From: Chloroflexota bacterium | GTDB taxonomy: Bacteria > Chloroflexota > Limnocylindria > P2-11E | Length of the DNA stretch: 52,243 nt | Direction of reading: 5' to 3' | Assembly: GCA_005882765.1 (NCBI GenBank) | Contig: VBDV01000118.1 | Location: forward strand, 1-52,243 | Shown here: positions 41,878-50,790 of the stretch, one piece after another | Layout: every line of letters starts with the position of its first letter | How positions within the stretch are numbered: the first letter of the stretch is position 1 | The notes under the pieces: generated by a model | Seen by the model: the letters and a program-made list of their open reading frames with translations, nothing else | What the model was told of the DNA's origin: nothing | Databases searched by the model: none | Program-made: the position numbers and the translations under genes

Positions 41878-43161
41878 CTAGGGAAAAATACCTCGCTTCG
41901 TGATCGCGCTCGCCACCCGCTCGACCGCGACGATGAACGCGGCCTCACGCAGCGGCGAGTCGTACGCCTTGGCCTTCGCGAGCACGAGCTCCATCGCCCG
42001 CCGCATGTAGATCTCGAGCCGTTTCTCGACCTCGTCGAGCTCCCAGTAAAACTGTGCGCGGCTCTGGACCCACTCGAAGTAGCTCACTACAACGCCGCCC
42101 GCGTTCGCGAGGATGTCCGGCACGATCAGCACGCCGCGCTCGGCGAGGATTCGGTCCGCGTCCGCGGTGACCGGTCCGTTGGCACCTTCGACGATGATTC
42201 GGGCGCGTATCTCGTGCGCGTTCTCGCGGTTGATCTGCCCCTCGAGCGCCGCGGGCACCAGCACGTCGACGTCCATCGCGAGCAGCTCCGCGTTGGAGAT
42301 CCGCGTCACGCCGGCAAGGCCATCGAGCGTTCGCGCCGGGTTGCGGCGCACGTGCTCGATCGCGCGCGCGACGTCGATCCCATCGGGTGCGGCGTAGCCT
42401 CCGCTCACGTCGGAGATCGCGACGATCCGGCACCCTGCCGCGGCGAGGGACTTCGCGGTGACGCTGCCGACGTTGCCGAAGCCCTGGATGGCGACGCGAG
42501 TCTCGGCCGGATCCTTTCCCTCACGACGGAGGACCTCGAGCGCGACGAACGCGACACCGCGGCCCGTAGCCTCAGTCCGGCCGCGCGACCCGCCGAGCTC
42601 GACCGGCTTGCCGGTGACTACCTCGGGCGAATGCTTTCCGGTCATCATCGTCACGGTGTCGACGATCCATGCCATGGTCTGCTCGTCCGTGTTCACATCC
42701 GGCGCGGGGATGTCCTGCTCGGGCCCGATGATCGGAAGGATCGCGGCGGTGTAGCGCTTCGTGAGGCGTTGGACTTCGTTCTTCGACAATTTCCGCGGAT
42801 CGACGGCCACGCCGCCTTTGGCGCCGCCCAGCGGAAGATCGGTCACGGCGCACTTGAAGGTCATGAGCATGGCGAGGCCCTGGACCTCTTCGAGCGTGAC
42901 CGAGGGATGGAAACGGATCCCACCTTTGCCCGGACCGCGACCGGTCGAGTGCTGGACGCGGTAGCCGGTAAAGACCTCCAGGCGGCCGTCGTCCATGGTG
43001 ACCGGCAGCGCGACGATGAGCGTGCGCTCGGGCTGCTGGAGAAAGCGGTGCATCCCGGGATCGAGACTCAGGGCCTTCGCGGCACGGTCGAGCTGCGAGA
43101 GGGCGGACTGGAGGAGCTCGTGGCCGGGGTTCGCGGCGCTCGGCATCTTCAGCACGGTCAC
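41878..43161 (-). CDS. Glu/Leu/Phe/Val dehydrogenase (glutamate dehydrogenase type)
   Basis: A 427-residue amino-acid dehydrogenase. GPGKGGIRFHPSVTLEEV and LPLGGAKGGVAVDP (catalytic Lys) lie in the substrate domain; AIQGFGNVGSVTAKSLAAAG is the cofactor motif, and ILANAGGVVVSYFEWVQ follows. Overall pattern is that of small hexameric glutamate dehydrogenases (GdhA/GudB), interconverting glutamate and 2-oxoglutarate. Leucine specificity is less likely given its length. It is divergent from ribD, 21 nt between starts, so both promoters lie within or close to coding DNA. Connects to arginine and 5-oxoproline metabolism through glutamate. Confidence 0.93.
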   Translation of the reverse strand: MTVLKMPSAANPGHELLQSALSQLDRAAKALSLDPGMHRFLQQPERTLIVALPVTMDDGRLEVFTGYRVQHSTGRGPGKGGIRFHPSVTLEEVQGLAMLMTFKCAVTDLPLGGAKGGVAVDPRKLSKNEVQRLTKRYTAAILPIIGPEQDIPAPDVNTDEQTMAWIVDTVTMMTGKHSPEVVTGKPVELGGSRGRTEATGRGVAFVALEVLRREGKDPAETRVAIQGFGNVGSVTAKSLAAAGCRIVAISDVSGGYAAPDGIDVARAIEHVRRNPARTLDGLAGVTRISNAELLAMDVDVLVPAALEGQINRENAHEIRARIIVEGANGPVTADADRILAERGVLIVPDILANAGGVVVSYFEWVQSRAQFYWELDEVEKRLEIYMRRAMELVLAKAKAYDSPLREAAFIVAVERVASAITKRGIFP

Positions 43162-43182
43162 GAGGGCCGCAGACTAGCAGCC

Positions 43183-44250
43183 GTGACCGATTCTGACCGC
43201 ACCTACATGCGCCGGGCGTTGCGCCTCGCCTCGCGAGCGGCAGGGAGAACGAGCCCGAATCCGCTCGTCGGGTCGGTCGTGGTGCGCGAGGGCACGATCG
43301 TCGGCGAGGGCTACCACCACGCGGCAGGCGAAGCGCACGCAGAGGTCAACGCGATTCGCAAGGCCGGCGACGCCGCGCGCGGCGGGACGCTCTACACCAA
43401 TCTCGAGCCGTGCGCTCATCACGGCCGCACGCCGCCCTGCATCGACGCGATCCGCGAGGCTGGGGTCGAACGCGTCGTCGTCGCGATGCGCGATCCCGAT
43501 CCACGCACCGACGGCAAAGGGATCCGCGGATTGCGGGCCGCGGGCGTCGAGGTGGAGGAGGGCGTGCTCCGCGACGAGGCCGAGCGCCTGAACGCGGGAT
43601 TCGTGTCGCGCATCAAGCGCGGTCGGCCTTCGGTGCTGCTGAAGCTCGCCGTGACGGTCGATGGCCGCGTGGCGGTTCCGGGGCGGCGCTACCTCTCCGG
43701 GAAGCCCGCGCTCCGCGAGGTCCATCGCCTTCGCGACCGCAACGACGCGGTCCTCGTCGGGATCGGCACCGTCCTGGCCGACGACCCCGCGCTCACCGTT
43801 CGCGAGGTCAAAGGACGCGATCCGCTTCGGGTCATCGTCGACGCGGATGCGCGGACGCCGCCCGCCGCAAAGGTCGTGCGCGCGAAAGACCCGCAGCGAA
43901 CGGTGATCTTCGTCGCGCGCGATGCGGACGTTCGTCGCACGAACAGGCTCCGCGAAGCGGGTGTGCTGCTGGTCACCGCTCCGCGCGCGGACGGCGGACT
44001 GGATCTCGGGGCGGTGCTGCGCTGGCTTGGAGAGCACGGCGTGAACACCGTGATGAGCGAGGCGGGACCGCACGTGGCCGGCGCGCTCGTGCGTGGGGGC
44101 CTCGCCGATCGCGTGCTGCTTCTCCTCTCGCCGGTCGCCGGCGGCGACGGACCGCCCGCGCTCGAGAGCGTCCCCAAGGCGAGCGACCTGCACGACGTCC
44201 GCGTGCGCAGGTTGGGCAACGATCTCGCGCTGGAAGGAGCGCTCGGGTAG
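43183..44250 (+). CDS. ribD: bifunctional diaminohydroxyphosphoribosylaminopyrimidine deaminase / reductase
   Basis: A 355-residue riboflavin biosynthesis enzyme. The N-terminal deaminase part has GEAHAEVNAIRKAGD (zinc His and Glu) and the EPCAHHGRTPPC cysteines; the C-terminal reductase part has LKLAVTVDGRVAVPG and VLADDPALTVR. Start GTG 43183 gives VTDSDRTYMRRAL. No FMN riboswitch fits in the 21-nt gap to gdh. It is first in ribD-ribE-ribBA, adjacent to ribE with no gap. Confidence 0.96.
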   Translation: MTDSDRTYMRRALRLASRAAGRTSPNPLVGSVVVREGTIVGEGYHHAAGEAHAEVNAIRKAGDAARGGTLYTNLEPCAHHGRTPPCIDAIREAGVERVVVAMRDPDPRTDGKGIRGLRAAGVEVEEGVLRDEAERLNAGFVSRIKRGRPSVLLKLAVTVDGRVAVPGRRYLSGKPALREVHRLRDRNDAVLVGIGTVLADDPALTVREVKGRDPLRVIVDADARTPPAAKVVRAKDPQRTVIFVARDADVRRTNRLREAGVLLVTAPRADGGLDLGAVLRWLGEHGVNTVMSEAGPHVAGALVRGGLADRVLLLLSPVAGGDGPPALESVPKASDLHDVRVRRLGNDLALEGALG

Positions 44251-44844
44251 ATGTTCACCGGCATCGTCGGGGAGATCGGGACCGTCCGTCACGCGGGGCC
44301 GAACGCGTCGGGGTTGCGGCTCGAGATCGCGTCGTCGGCCGTGGCACAGGATCTCGGGATCGACGCGAGCGTCAACGTTGCCGGCGCTTGCCTCACCGTG
44401 GTGGAGCGGGACACACACGGCTTCACCGTCGACCTGGTCGCCGAGACCCTCGCGCGGACGACACTAGGGCGCGCTATCCGCGGCACCCGAGTGAACCTCG
44501 AGTCGGCGGCGACGCCGACGACAGCGCTCGGGGGCCACTTCGTGCAAGGACACATCGACGCAACGGCCAAGCTTGTCGCTCGGCGCGACGAGGGCGGCGG
44601 CGCGGCACGACTGCGCTTCGCGCTGCCGTCGGGGCTCGCCCGCTACGTGGTGATGAAGGGATTCATCACCGTGGACGGCGTGTCCCTGACGATCGCGGGC
44701 CTCGGTAAGACCTTCTTCGAAATCGCGCTCATCCCCCACACCGCCGAGCGGACGACGCTCGGCGCGCTCGTTCCGGGCGATCTCGTGAACCTCGAGACCG
44801 ACGTGCTGGCGAAGTACGTCGAGCGCCTCGTCAAAAGGGCATGA
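44251..44844 (+). CDS. ribE: riboflavin synthase (alpha subunit)
   Basis: A 197-residue lumazine-disproportionating enzyme with two homologous beta-barrels: MFTGIVGEIGTVRHAG at the N-terminus, NVAGACLTVVER, and the second barrel from about 98 (LGGHFVQGHIDATAKLV, then VDGVSLTIAG). These motifs are diagnostic. Starts directly after the ribD stop. Converts 6,7-dimethyl-8-ribityllumazine to riboflavin. Confidence 0.97.
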   Translation: MFTGIVGEIGTVRHAGPNASGLRLEIASSAVAQDLGIDASVNVAGACLTVVERDTHGFTVDLVAETLARTTLGRAIRGTRVNLESAATPTTALGGHFVQGHIDATAKLVARRDEGGGAARLRFALPSGLARYVVMKGFITVDGVSLTIAGLGKTFFEIALIPHTAERTTLGALVPGDLVNLETDVLAKYVERLVKRA

Positions 44845-44864
44845 CCGGCTCCTAGACTTGAGGC

Positions 44865-46133
44865 ATGGGCAAAGTGACGCGCGTGGTTCCAAAAGGACCG
44901 AGAGTGGTCGCGCCAACCGGTCCGTTCGCGTCGGTCGCCGAGGCTATTGAGGACATCCGCCGCGGAAAGATGGTCATCGTCGTCGACGACGAGGACCGCG
45001 AGAACGAAGGCGATCTCACGATGGCCGCGGAGCTCGTAACTCCTGAGGCAGTCGCGTTCATCCGCAAGTACGCGAGCGGCGTGATCTGCGTGCCCATGAC
45101 CGTCGAGCGACTGCAAGAGCTCGAGCTCCCGCAGATGGTCTCGCGCAACGAAGCACGGCTCGGCACCGCTTTCACCGTGAGCGTCGACGCGCGCGAGGGT
45201 GTCACGACGGGGATCAGCGCCGCCGACCGCGCGCAGACCATCAAGGTATTGGCCGATCCAAAAACGAAGGCGCACGACGTCGTAAAGCCCGGGCACATCT
45301 TCCCGCTCCAGGCGCGCGACGGAGGCGTCCTCGTACGCGCCGGGCAGACCGAGGCCGCCGTCGATCTCTGCCGGCTCGCCGGGCTCTCCCCGGTGGGAGT
45401 GATCTGCGAGATCACGAACCCCGACGGATCGATGTCGCGGATGCCACAGCTGAAGCGCTTCGCCAGACGTCACGGCCTCCGGCTGATCACGGTGAAGGAC
45501 CTCATCGCCCATCGCATGGCCCAGGAGCGCCTCGTCGAACGCGTGGCCACGGCAAAGCTGCCGACGGAGTACGGCGAGTTCGCGGTCCACGGCTACCGGG
45601 CGAAGGTCGGCAACACCGAGGCCGAGCACGTCGCGCTCACGATGGGCGACGTCGCGACCGGGGAGCCCGTGCTGGTGCGCGTGCACGACGAGTGCCTAAC
45701 CGGCGACACGTTTCACTCCGTCCGCTGCGATTGCGGCGAGCAGCTTGATATGGCGCTCCGCCGCATCGCCGAAGAAGGCCGCGGCGTCCTTCTTTATCTG
45801 CGGCAGGAGGGGCGTGGCATCGGGCTCATGAACAAGCTCCGGGCGTACGCCCTGCAAGATCAGGGTCTGGATACCGTCGAAGCCAACGAGCGCCTGGGGT
45901 TCAAGGCTGACGAGCGCGAGCGCGGCGTGGGCGTGCAAATCCTCCTCGACCTCGGCGTGCGCCGGGCCAGGATCCTCACCAACAATCCGCAGAAGCTCGT
46001 TCCGCTCTACGGACTCGAAGTCGTGGAGCGCATCCCGATCGAGGTCCCCCCGCGCGCGACGAATCGCGGATACCTCGCCACGAAACGGAACAAGCTCGGC
46101 CACATGCTCACGGTCATCGATCGCGAAAGCTAG
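44865..46133 (+). CDS. ribBA: bifunctional 3,4-dihydroxy-2-butanone 4-phosphate synthase / GTP cyclohydrolase II
   Basis: A 422-residue fusion making both riboflavin precursors. RibB part (about 20-220): [16 protein letters not shown] with metal-binding acidic residues, [14 protein letters not shown] and KPGHIFPL. RibA part (about 225-422): [18 protein letters not shown] with the three zinc Cys, and [14 protein letters not shown]. Both domains are complete. It follows ribE by 20 nt and ends by overlapping the opposite-strand proline-rich gene by 4 nt. Confidence 0.97.
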   Translation: MGKVTRVVPKGPRVVAPTGPFASVAEAIEDIRRGKMVIVVDDEDRENEGDLTMAAELVTPEAVAFIRKYASGVICVPMTVERLQELELPQMVSRNEARLGTAFTVSVDAREGVTTGISAADRAQTIKVLADPKTKAHDVVKPGHIFPLQARDGGVLVRAGQTEAAVDLCRLAGLSPVGVICEITNPDGSMSRMPQLKRFARRHGLRLITVKDLIAHRMAQERLVERVATAKLPTEYGEFAVHGYRAKVGNTEAEHVALTMGDVATGEPVLVRVHDECLTGDTFHSVRCDCGEQLDMALRRIAEEGRGVLLYLRQEGRGIGLMNKLRAYALQDQGLDTVEANERLGFKADERERGVGVQILLDLGVRRARILTNNPQKLVPLYGLEVVERIPIEVPPRATNRGYLATKRNKLGHMLTVIDRES

Positions 46134-47794
46134 GGAGCCGCGTGCTCCGCGCGCCACTTCTCGGCGCTCGTGACGAGCTGTCTGTCGCTGCCGCCGCGAA
46201 GGCGGCCGTCCAGGGTCGACAACGGCCCCTTGTCCTTAAAGGTGAACACGACCGCGACCCCCTCGAAGTGCTGGGTCGTCGGAGCGTCGATGACCTCCAC
46301 CCCGGTGACCGACGACCACGCGCGGTTGTCATCGAAGAGCGGGAACGGCGTCATGATGTGGAAGCCGCTCTCGTCGATGACCGTTTGCACCCGCAGGCTC
46401 GGCAGGGTGAGGACGACCCCGGCGAGAAGCACCGCGGCGGCGATGGCCGGATTCAGCACGATCGCCGCGAGGGCGCGACGCGCGAGAACGACCGGCCTGC
46501 GTCCCGCCTCGTGCCAGCCGCGTAGCGTCCCGCGGGCCCACCCGGTCGCCGCCTTGCCCATGGCGACGCGAACGATCCCAGCTGCCAGCATGGCGCCCGC
46601 CGCGAAAGCCGCGGCGAGAACCCGCGGGTCAAAGCCCGCGAGCGGGTAATCGAGAAGATACGTACCCGGCGTGATCGCGCCGCGCGTTGCGATCGCGAGC
46701 GCGTCGGGGAGGATCGCGGTGAAAGTGAGTCCCGCGAGCCCGAACACAAGCCCGACGACCGTGGGTACGAGCGGGTCATCCTCGTCATGGAAATGATCGC
46801 GCAGCGAATCGGTCGCGTTCTGGAGCTCGAGGAAGGAGCTACCCGCAAGGTCGAGACTGCCGCCGCTCGCCTCTTTGACGACGCGCGCCAAAGGACCGGC
46901 GAGCGTTGGCTCGGCGACGCCTTCGACGGGGATCCCGAACGCGACCGGCCGGCCCTTTGTGCGCACGACGACACGACCGCGCCGCGTCTTGATGTCGCGC
47001 ACGTCGGTCCAGGCCACGTCGATGGGCTCCTTCGCATTGATGCGGAAGCCGAGCTGCTCGAGCGTGATCTGCAGCTTCTGCTCGGGATAACCCATGACGA
47101 TGGGTCCGCGAAGGAGCACGCCGCTCGGTGGGAGGATGAAGCGCGGCTTTGGCACCGGCTTCGCCTTCTCCGGTTTTGCGATGACCGGCTTGGCGGCTTT
47201 GGCTGCCTTCGCCTCCTTTTCCTTCTTCGGCTTGGCGGCCTTCTCTTTCTTTGTCGGGATCGCGGGCGCCGCGACGGCCTTCACCGGCGTCGGCATCGCC
47301 GCTGCGAGTGGCGGGAGCGGCGGCGGAGCCTCGCGGATCGGCGCCTCGGGCGCGGCCGGCGCGACGGGCGCGGCATAGGTCTGCGCCGGCGGCGGCACCG
47401 GGGGGGCGGCCGCTGCCGGCGGTGCGAATGACTGCGGGGGTGGCGTGAAAGTCGGCGGCGCGAACGTTGCGGGCGTGGGCGGCGGCGGGGCCGGCGGTGC
47501 CTCAGGCGAGGGCGTGCCGCTGAACTTGCCCATTCCGGGGAAGAGATCACCGACCGTCAGCGACTTTTTCACCGGCATGCCCACCGACGGCGTCCGCGTT
47601 GGCGGAGGAGGCGGGGGCGCCGGAGCGACCGTCGGCGCGGTCGGGATCACCCAGTCCGTGGGCTTGGGTGGTGCCGGCGTTTGCCAGTCGGCGGGCTTCG
47701 GCGGTGCTGCGGTTTCCCAATCGGGCGTCGCGGGCGCCGATGGTGCCGGCACGAGTCCGAGCGCGACGAGGCGCGGATCGACTTCGTCGGTCAT
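46130..47794 (-). CDS. Pro/Ala-rich membrane protein with PH-like domains
   Basis: A 554-residue protein. Residues 1-215 are low-complexity Pro/Ala with degenerate repeats (P-P-K-P-A-D-W, P-P-K-P-T-D-W) and a basic [15 protein letters not shown] segment. Residues 225-330 form a PH-like beta domain ([20 protein letters not shown] onwards). Three hydrophobic helices follow near 350, 390 and 460, and a second PH-like C-terminal domain. No enzyme motif found. It lies on the opposite strand between ribBA and ribH, interrupting the riboflavin cluster. Function unknown. Confidence 0.75.
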   Translation of the reverse strand: MTDEVDPRLVALGLVPAPSAPATPDWETAAPPKPADWQTPAPPKPTDWVIPTAPTVAPAPPPPPPTRTPSVGMPVKKSLTVGDLFPGMGKFSGTPSPEAPPAPPPPTPATFAPPTFTPPPQSFAPPAAAAPPVPPPAQTYAAPVAPAAPEAPIREAPPPLPPLAAAMPTPVKAVAAPAIPTKKEKAAKPKKEKEAKAAKAAKPVIAKPEKAKPVPKPRFILPPSGVLLRGPIVMGYPEQKLQITLEQLGFRINAKEPIDVAWTDVRDIKTRRGRVVVRTKGRPVAFGIPVEGVAEPTLAGPLARVVKEASGGSLDLAGSSFLELQNATDSLRDHFHDEDDPLVPTVVGLVFGLAGLTFTAILPDALAIATRGAITPGTYLLDYPLAGFDPRVLAAAFAAGAMLAAGIVRVAMGKAATGWARGTLRGWHEAGRRPVVLARRALAAIVLNPAIAAAVLLAGVVLTLPSLRVQTVIDESGFHIMTPFPLFDDNRAWSSVTGVEVIDAPTTQHFEGVAVVFTFKDKGPLSTLDGRLRGGSDRQLVTSAEKWRAEHAAP

Positions 47795-47838
47795 GCGCTC
47801 ACCAAGCGGCGTTCCATCTGTGGGCTAGATTGCGGCAA

Positions 47839-48393
47839 GTGTCGACGTCTGGGAAGACTGCGGCCCGGGTTCAAAATGCGCATCGCGGTGCGCGCGTGGC
47901 CATCTTGCGCGCGCGGTGGAACGACGAGATCACGCGCGCGCTCGCCCAAGGCGCGGTCCAGGCGGCGCTGGCAGCAGATGCAAAGGTCGAGGAGTTCGAG
48001 GTCGCCGGCTCCTTCGAGCTGCCCCCGGCCGTCGCGATGCTGGCGCGCACCGGACGTTTCGACGCGGTCGTGCCCCTCGGCTGTCTGATCAGAGGCGAGA
48101 CCGCACATTTCGACGTCCTCGCCCACGCCGTCGCCCGATCCCTCGCGGAGCTCGCGGCATCGTTTCCCATCGCGATCCCGTTCGGCGTCCTCACCTGCGA
48201 GACCATCGAACAGGCGCGTGCGCGATCGAGCCCCGATCACAACGTCGGCGCCGAGGCGATGGCGGCCGCGCTCGAGCTCGTCGCGCTGCGTCACGCGATG
48301 GCCTCGAGCACGGAGCGCGCGTCGCGGAGCGCGGCGACGGCCAGACCGCGATCGACCCGCACGAAGCGGAGACGTTCGCCCGGGAGTCGTTGA
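47839..48393 (+). CDS. ribH: 6,7-dimethyl-8-ribityllumazine synthase with C-terminal extension
   Basis: A 184-residue lumazine synthase: RVAILRARWNDEITRALAQG, EVAGSFELPPAVAMLA, and GCLIRGETAHFDVLAH with the catalytic His, then IPFGVLTCETIEQARAR. The family normally ends near the A-L-E-L helix (about 155); here about 35 basic Arg/Ser-rich residues follow. That extension lies antisense to the end of pxpC (103-nt overlap). GTG at 47839 is followed by MSTSGKTAARVQNAHRG. Separated from ribBA by an opposed gene, so it has its own promoter. Confidence 0.93.
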   Translation: MSTSGKTAARVQNAHRGARVAILRARWNDEITRALAQGAVQAALAADAKVEEFEVAGSFELPPAVAMLARTGRFDAVVPLGCLIRGETAHFDVLAHAVARSLAELAASFPIAIPFGVLTCETIEQARARSSPDHNVGAEAMAAALELVALRHAMASSTERASRSAATARPRSTRTKRRRSPGSR

Positions 48394-49190
48394 GCGACGA
48401 GCCCGAGGTCGGCGGTGATCACGGTGGCGATGACGGGATAGCCGCCCGTCGCTTGATGCTCTGCGAGGAGGACGATCGGCGCGCCGCCCGACGGGATCTG
48501 CACCGCACCGGCGACGACTCCGCACGTCAGGATCTCGCCCTCGCGCGCGACGATCCGAGGGCCGCTCAGGCGACTGCCCATGCGGTCGCTCGCGGGTTCG
48601 ACCCCGAATTCAGAGCTGAAGAACAGGGAATCGGCCTCATCCGTGAAACGTTGCGCGTGCGGACCCGTGATGGCGCGTATCTGTCCGGTGTCGTAATCGG
48701 GACCGACGGTGGAAAGGCCCGCCCGGTCCGCGTCTACGCGGGCTGCCCCGAGCGGAAGAGCCTCGCCGGAGCGCCATGGGCGGCCGATTCCGGCAGGCAG
48801 ATACGCCGACCGGCTTCCGAGGATCGTTTCGGTCGCTATCCCACCGGACACCGCGAGGTAGGCGAATCGGGAGCGCTCGCCGCAGACCACGGTGAACGTC
48901 TCGCCGGGACGGGCGAAAGCCGCGGTCCACCCCGGCACGACACTCCGGCCCCGCAGCGCCACATCGCGTCCGGTAACGGCGACGATGCGTGGGCCGTCGC
49001 AGCGGAACGCGAAGGGTCCACCGACGATCTCGATCGCGGCGGCACCGGCCTCATTGCCGACAAGGGCCTGCGCGGCGGCGAACGCGAACGGATCGGCGGG
49101 GCCGGACGGCGGCACGCCCTCGCGAAGGTGATCGAAGCGGCCGCGATCCTGGACGGTCGCGCGCAGTCCGGTCGCGTCGATGTGCATCAT
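48291..49190 (-). CDS. pxpC: 5-oxoprolinase subunit C (biotin-dependent carboxyltransferase family)
   Basis: A 299-residue PxpC: ATVQDRGRFDHLREGVPPSG, AAAIEIVGGPFAF, YLAVSGGI, and the closing G-G-Y-P-V-I-A-T-V segment, typical of the AHS2 domain. With PxpA and PxpB it forms the bacterial ATP-dependent 5-oxoprolinase that opens 5-oxoproline to glutamate. The ATG at 49190 overlaps pxpB by 4 nt. Its 3' end is antisense to the ribH tail. Confidence 0.94.
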   Translation of the reverse strand: MMHIDATGLRATVQDRGRFDHLREGVPPSGPADPFAFAAAQALVGNEAGAAAIEIVGGPFAFRCDGPRIVAVTGRDVALRGRSVVPGWTAAFARPGETFTVVCGERSRFAYLAVSGGIATETILGSRSAYLPAGIGRPWRSGEALPLGAARVDADRAGLSTVGPDYDTGQIRAITGPHAQRFTDEADSLFFSSEFGVEPASDRMGSRLSGPRIVAREGEILTCGVVAGAVQIPSGGAPIVLLAEHQATGGYPVIATVITADLGLVAQRLPGERLRFVRVDRGLAVAALRDARSVLEAIA

Positions 49191-49819
49191 CGCGCGACAA
49201 ACCGGACGCGATCGCCTGGACGGATAAGCGGCGGCGGATCCCTCGCGCTGTCAAAGACGCGGACATCGGTGCGCCCGATCAACCGCCAGCCGCCCGGCGA
49301 GTCGAAGGGATATATCGACGTCTGCCCGTCCGCGATCGCGACCGATCCCGCGGGGACCCGTTCGCGCGGACGAAGCAGGCGCGGCGCGACGATCCGTGGA
49401 TCGAGAACACCGCAATACGCGAATCCTGGGAGGAACCCGAGGAAGAACGCGCGGTACTCGCGGCCGGAGTGCAGCGCGATGAGCTCCTCGACCGAGAGTT
49501 TCGAGCGCTCTGCGGTCTCGAGGAGATCGGGTCCGTCGTAATGCGTTGGGATCTCGATCTCGCCACGCGGTTCGCCCGTCACATCGTCGAGGGTCTTCGC
49601 CAGCCGCAGGACCGTCGCCTCGGCCGCCGCCGGCGCCAGCAGCAGCGGGTCGAAGCGCACGACGACCGACGCGTAGGCCGGAACCGCACGCCCCTCGCCC
49701 CGCGCGTCCCATGCGTCGGCGAGCGCGCGGGCGCGGGATGCCAGCGCGTCATCGATTCCGTCGCCGAGCTCGACGAGGAGCGCGCCGTCGCCGAAGGCGC
49801 TGATGCGCGCGCCGCTCAG
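49187..49819 (-). CDS. pxpB: 5-oxoprolinase subunit B, non-canonical start
   Basis: The AHS1 domain: RLAKTLDDVTGEPRGEIEIP, HYDGPDLLETA, FLGFLPGFAYCG and GWRLIGRTDVRVF are all diagnostic. The frame extends upstream of the GTG at 49660 through AFGDGALLVELGDGID, the normal N-terminus of PxpB, to a CTG (49819) overlapping the pxpA stop as CTGA. No ATG, GTG or TTG lies in that part except 49660, which would remove the conserved strand. A CTG (or ATC) start with translational coupling is therefore inferred. Length 210 matches the family. Confidence 0.85.
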   Translation of the reverse strand: MSGARISAFGDGALLVELGDGIDDALASRARALADAWDARGEGRAVPAYASVVVRFDPLLLAPAAAEATVLRLAKTLDDVTGEPRGEIEIPTHYDGPDLLETAERSKLSVEELIALHSGREYRAFFLGFLPGFAYCGVLDPRIVAPRLLRPRERVPAGSVAIADGQTSIYPFDSPGGWRLIGRTDVRVFDSARDPPPLIRPGDRVRFVAR

Positions 49820-50580
49820 GACCGGAACCGCGTGACCTTTACCTTGGCCTTGGCGAACGCGTCGCGCACGGCGCGCGCGATCTCCGGCGCGCCGGGCGTG
49901 TCGCCATGCACGCAGAGGGTATCGACTGCGATCTTTAGGAAGGTCCCATCGACCGCGGTGACTCCGCCGTTCTTGATGAAAGACAGGGCCTGCCGAACGG
50001 CGTCGGCGGGATCGGTGAGCACCGACCCGGCGATCAAGCGCGATTGAAGTGTCCCGTCACCTTCGTACGCGCGGTCGACGAAGCCCTCGCGTGCGACCTT
50101 CATCCCGATCGCGGTCGCCTCTTCCACCATCGCCGAACCGGGCGGCGCCACGATGACGAGATCGTGCCCGCCGGTCGCGGCCTGTATCCCGAAGATGATG
50201 TTGCGCGCTGTCGTCGCGTCGCGCTCGCCCTGGTTGTAGAGGGCGCCGTGGGCTTTGACGTGCGTGACGCGCGCGCCCATCCGTGAGGCGATCGCGACGA
50301 GAGAGTCGACCTGACGCTGGATCGAGTCGATCAGCTCGCGCGCGGGAATATCCATCGGCACGCGCCCAAACCGCTCGCGATCCGGATACCCGGGATGCGC
50401 GCCGATCGCGACCTCGTTGCGCATGGCGAGCTCGACAGTCGTGCGCATCGTGTTCTCGTTGCCGGCGTGCCCGCCGCACGCGATGTTCGCGCTCGTTATC
50501 AGCGGCATGATCGCGGCATCGGTGCCGGCGCCCTCGCCGAGATCACTATTGAAGTCGATCGAGCCTGCCACGCCGAGCAC
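49816..50580 (-). CDS. pxpA: 5-oxoprolinase subunit A (LamB/YcsF family)
   Basis: A 254-residue LamB/YcsF protein. It begins VAGSIDFNSDLGEGAGTD and contains SANIACGGHAGNENTMR, GAHPGYPDRERFG, VTHVKAHGALYN and VHGDTPGAPE, which form the conserved metal-like and substrate pockets. First gene of pxpABC. Two GTG starts are possible (50580 and 50571); 50571 would fit the standard N-terminus equally well. It supplies the carboxamide-opening function with PxpBC. 54 nt separate it from the structured RNA candidate. Confidence 0.94.
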   Translation of the reverse strand: MLGVAGSIDFNSDLGEGAGTDAAIMPLITSANIACGGHAGNENTMRTTVELAMRNEVAIGAHPGYPDRERFGRVPMDIPARELIDSIQRQVDSLVAIASRMGARVTHVKAHGALYNQGERDATTARNIIFGIQAATGGHDLVIVAPPGSAMVEEATAIGMKVAREGFVDRAYEGDGTLQSRLIAGSVLTDPADAVRQALSFIKNGGVTAVDGTFLKIAVDTLCVHGDTPGAPEIARAVRDAFAKAKVKVTRFRS

Positions 50581-50634
50581 ATTAACGAGCGGACGACATG
50601 CTCGGATTGCCCGACATCGCTCGAACGCGACGGT

Positions 50635-50779
50635 CGGCTGCGGGTGCGGGGGATGAGCAGCGTCGGGGTCTTCTGAGCGAGCGGCCCCTGGCGGACGGTC
50701 CATCGCGATCCCACCGGGGCCGAGCGAAGAAGACTCCGGCGCTGCTCAGCGCGCGAACCGGGGACAGGACCCGCAGCCG
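50635..50779. ncRNA. long rod-like structured RNA candidate (6S-like shape)
   Basis: A 145-nt segment folds into one rod. An 11-bp closing stem is perfect (50635-50645 with 50769-50779), an asymmetric internal loop of 9 and 21 nt follows, then a 20-bp stem (50655-50674 with 50728-50747, all paired including two G.U), then a 7-bp apical stem (50682-50688 with 50716-50722). No Pro-rich coding signal or T run is present. Closing stem, open bubble and apical stem resemble 6S RNA, but its conserved sequence blocks are not evident. Alternative: stable 3' structure of hppA mRNA, whose stop lies 11 nt away. Strand undecided. Confidence 0.45.
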
Positions 50780-50790
50780 CGAATCAAGAG

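Noticed and set aside
41830-43182. Long plus-strand frame upstream of ribD
   Set aside because: It is the shadow of glutamate dehydrogenase; the RibD domain begins at 43183.
43162-43182. FMN riboswitch upstream of ribD
   Set aside because: Only 21 nt separate ribD from gdh; none of the conserved riboswitch blocks is present.
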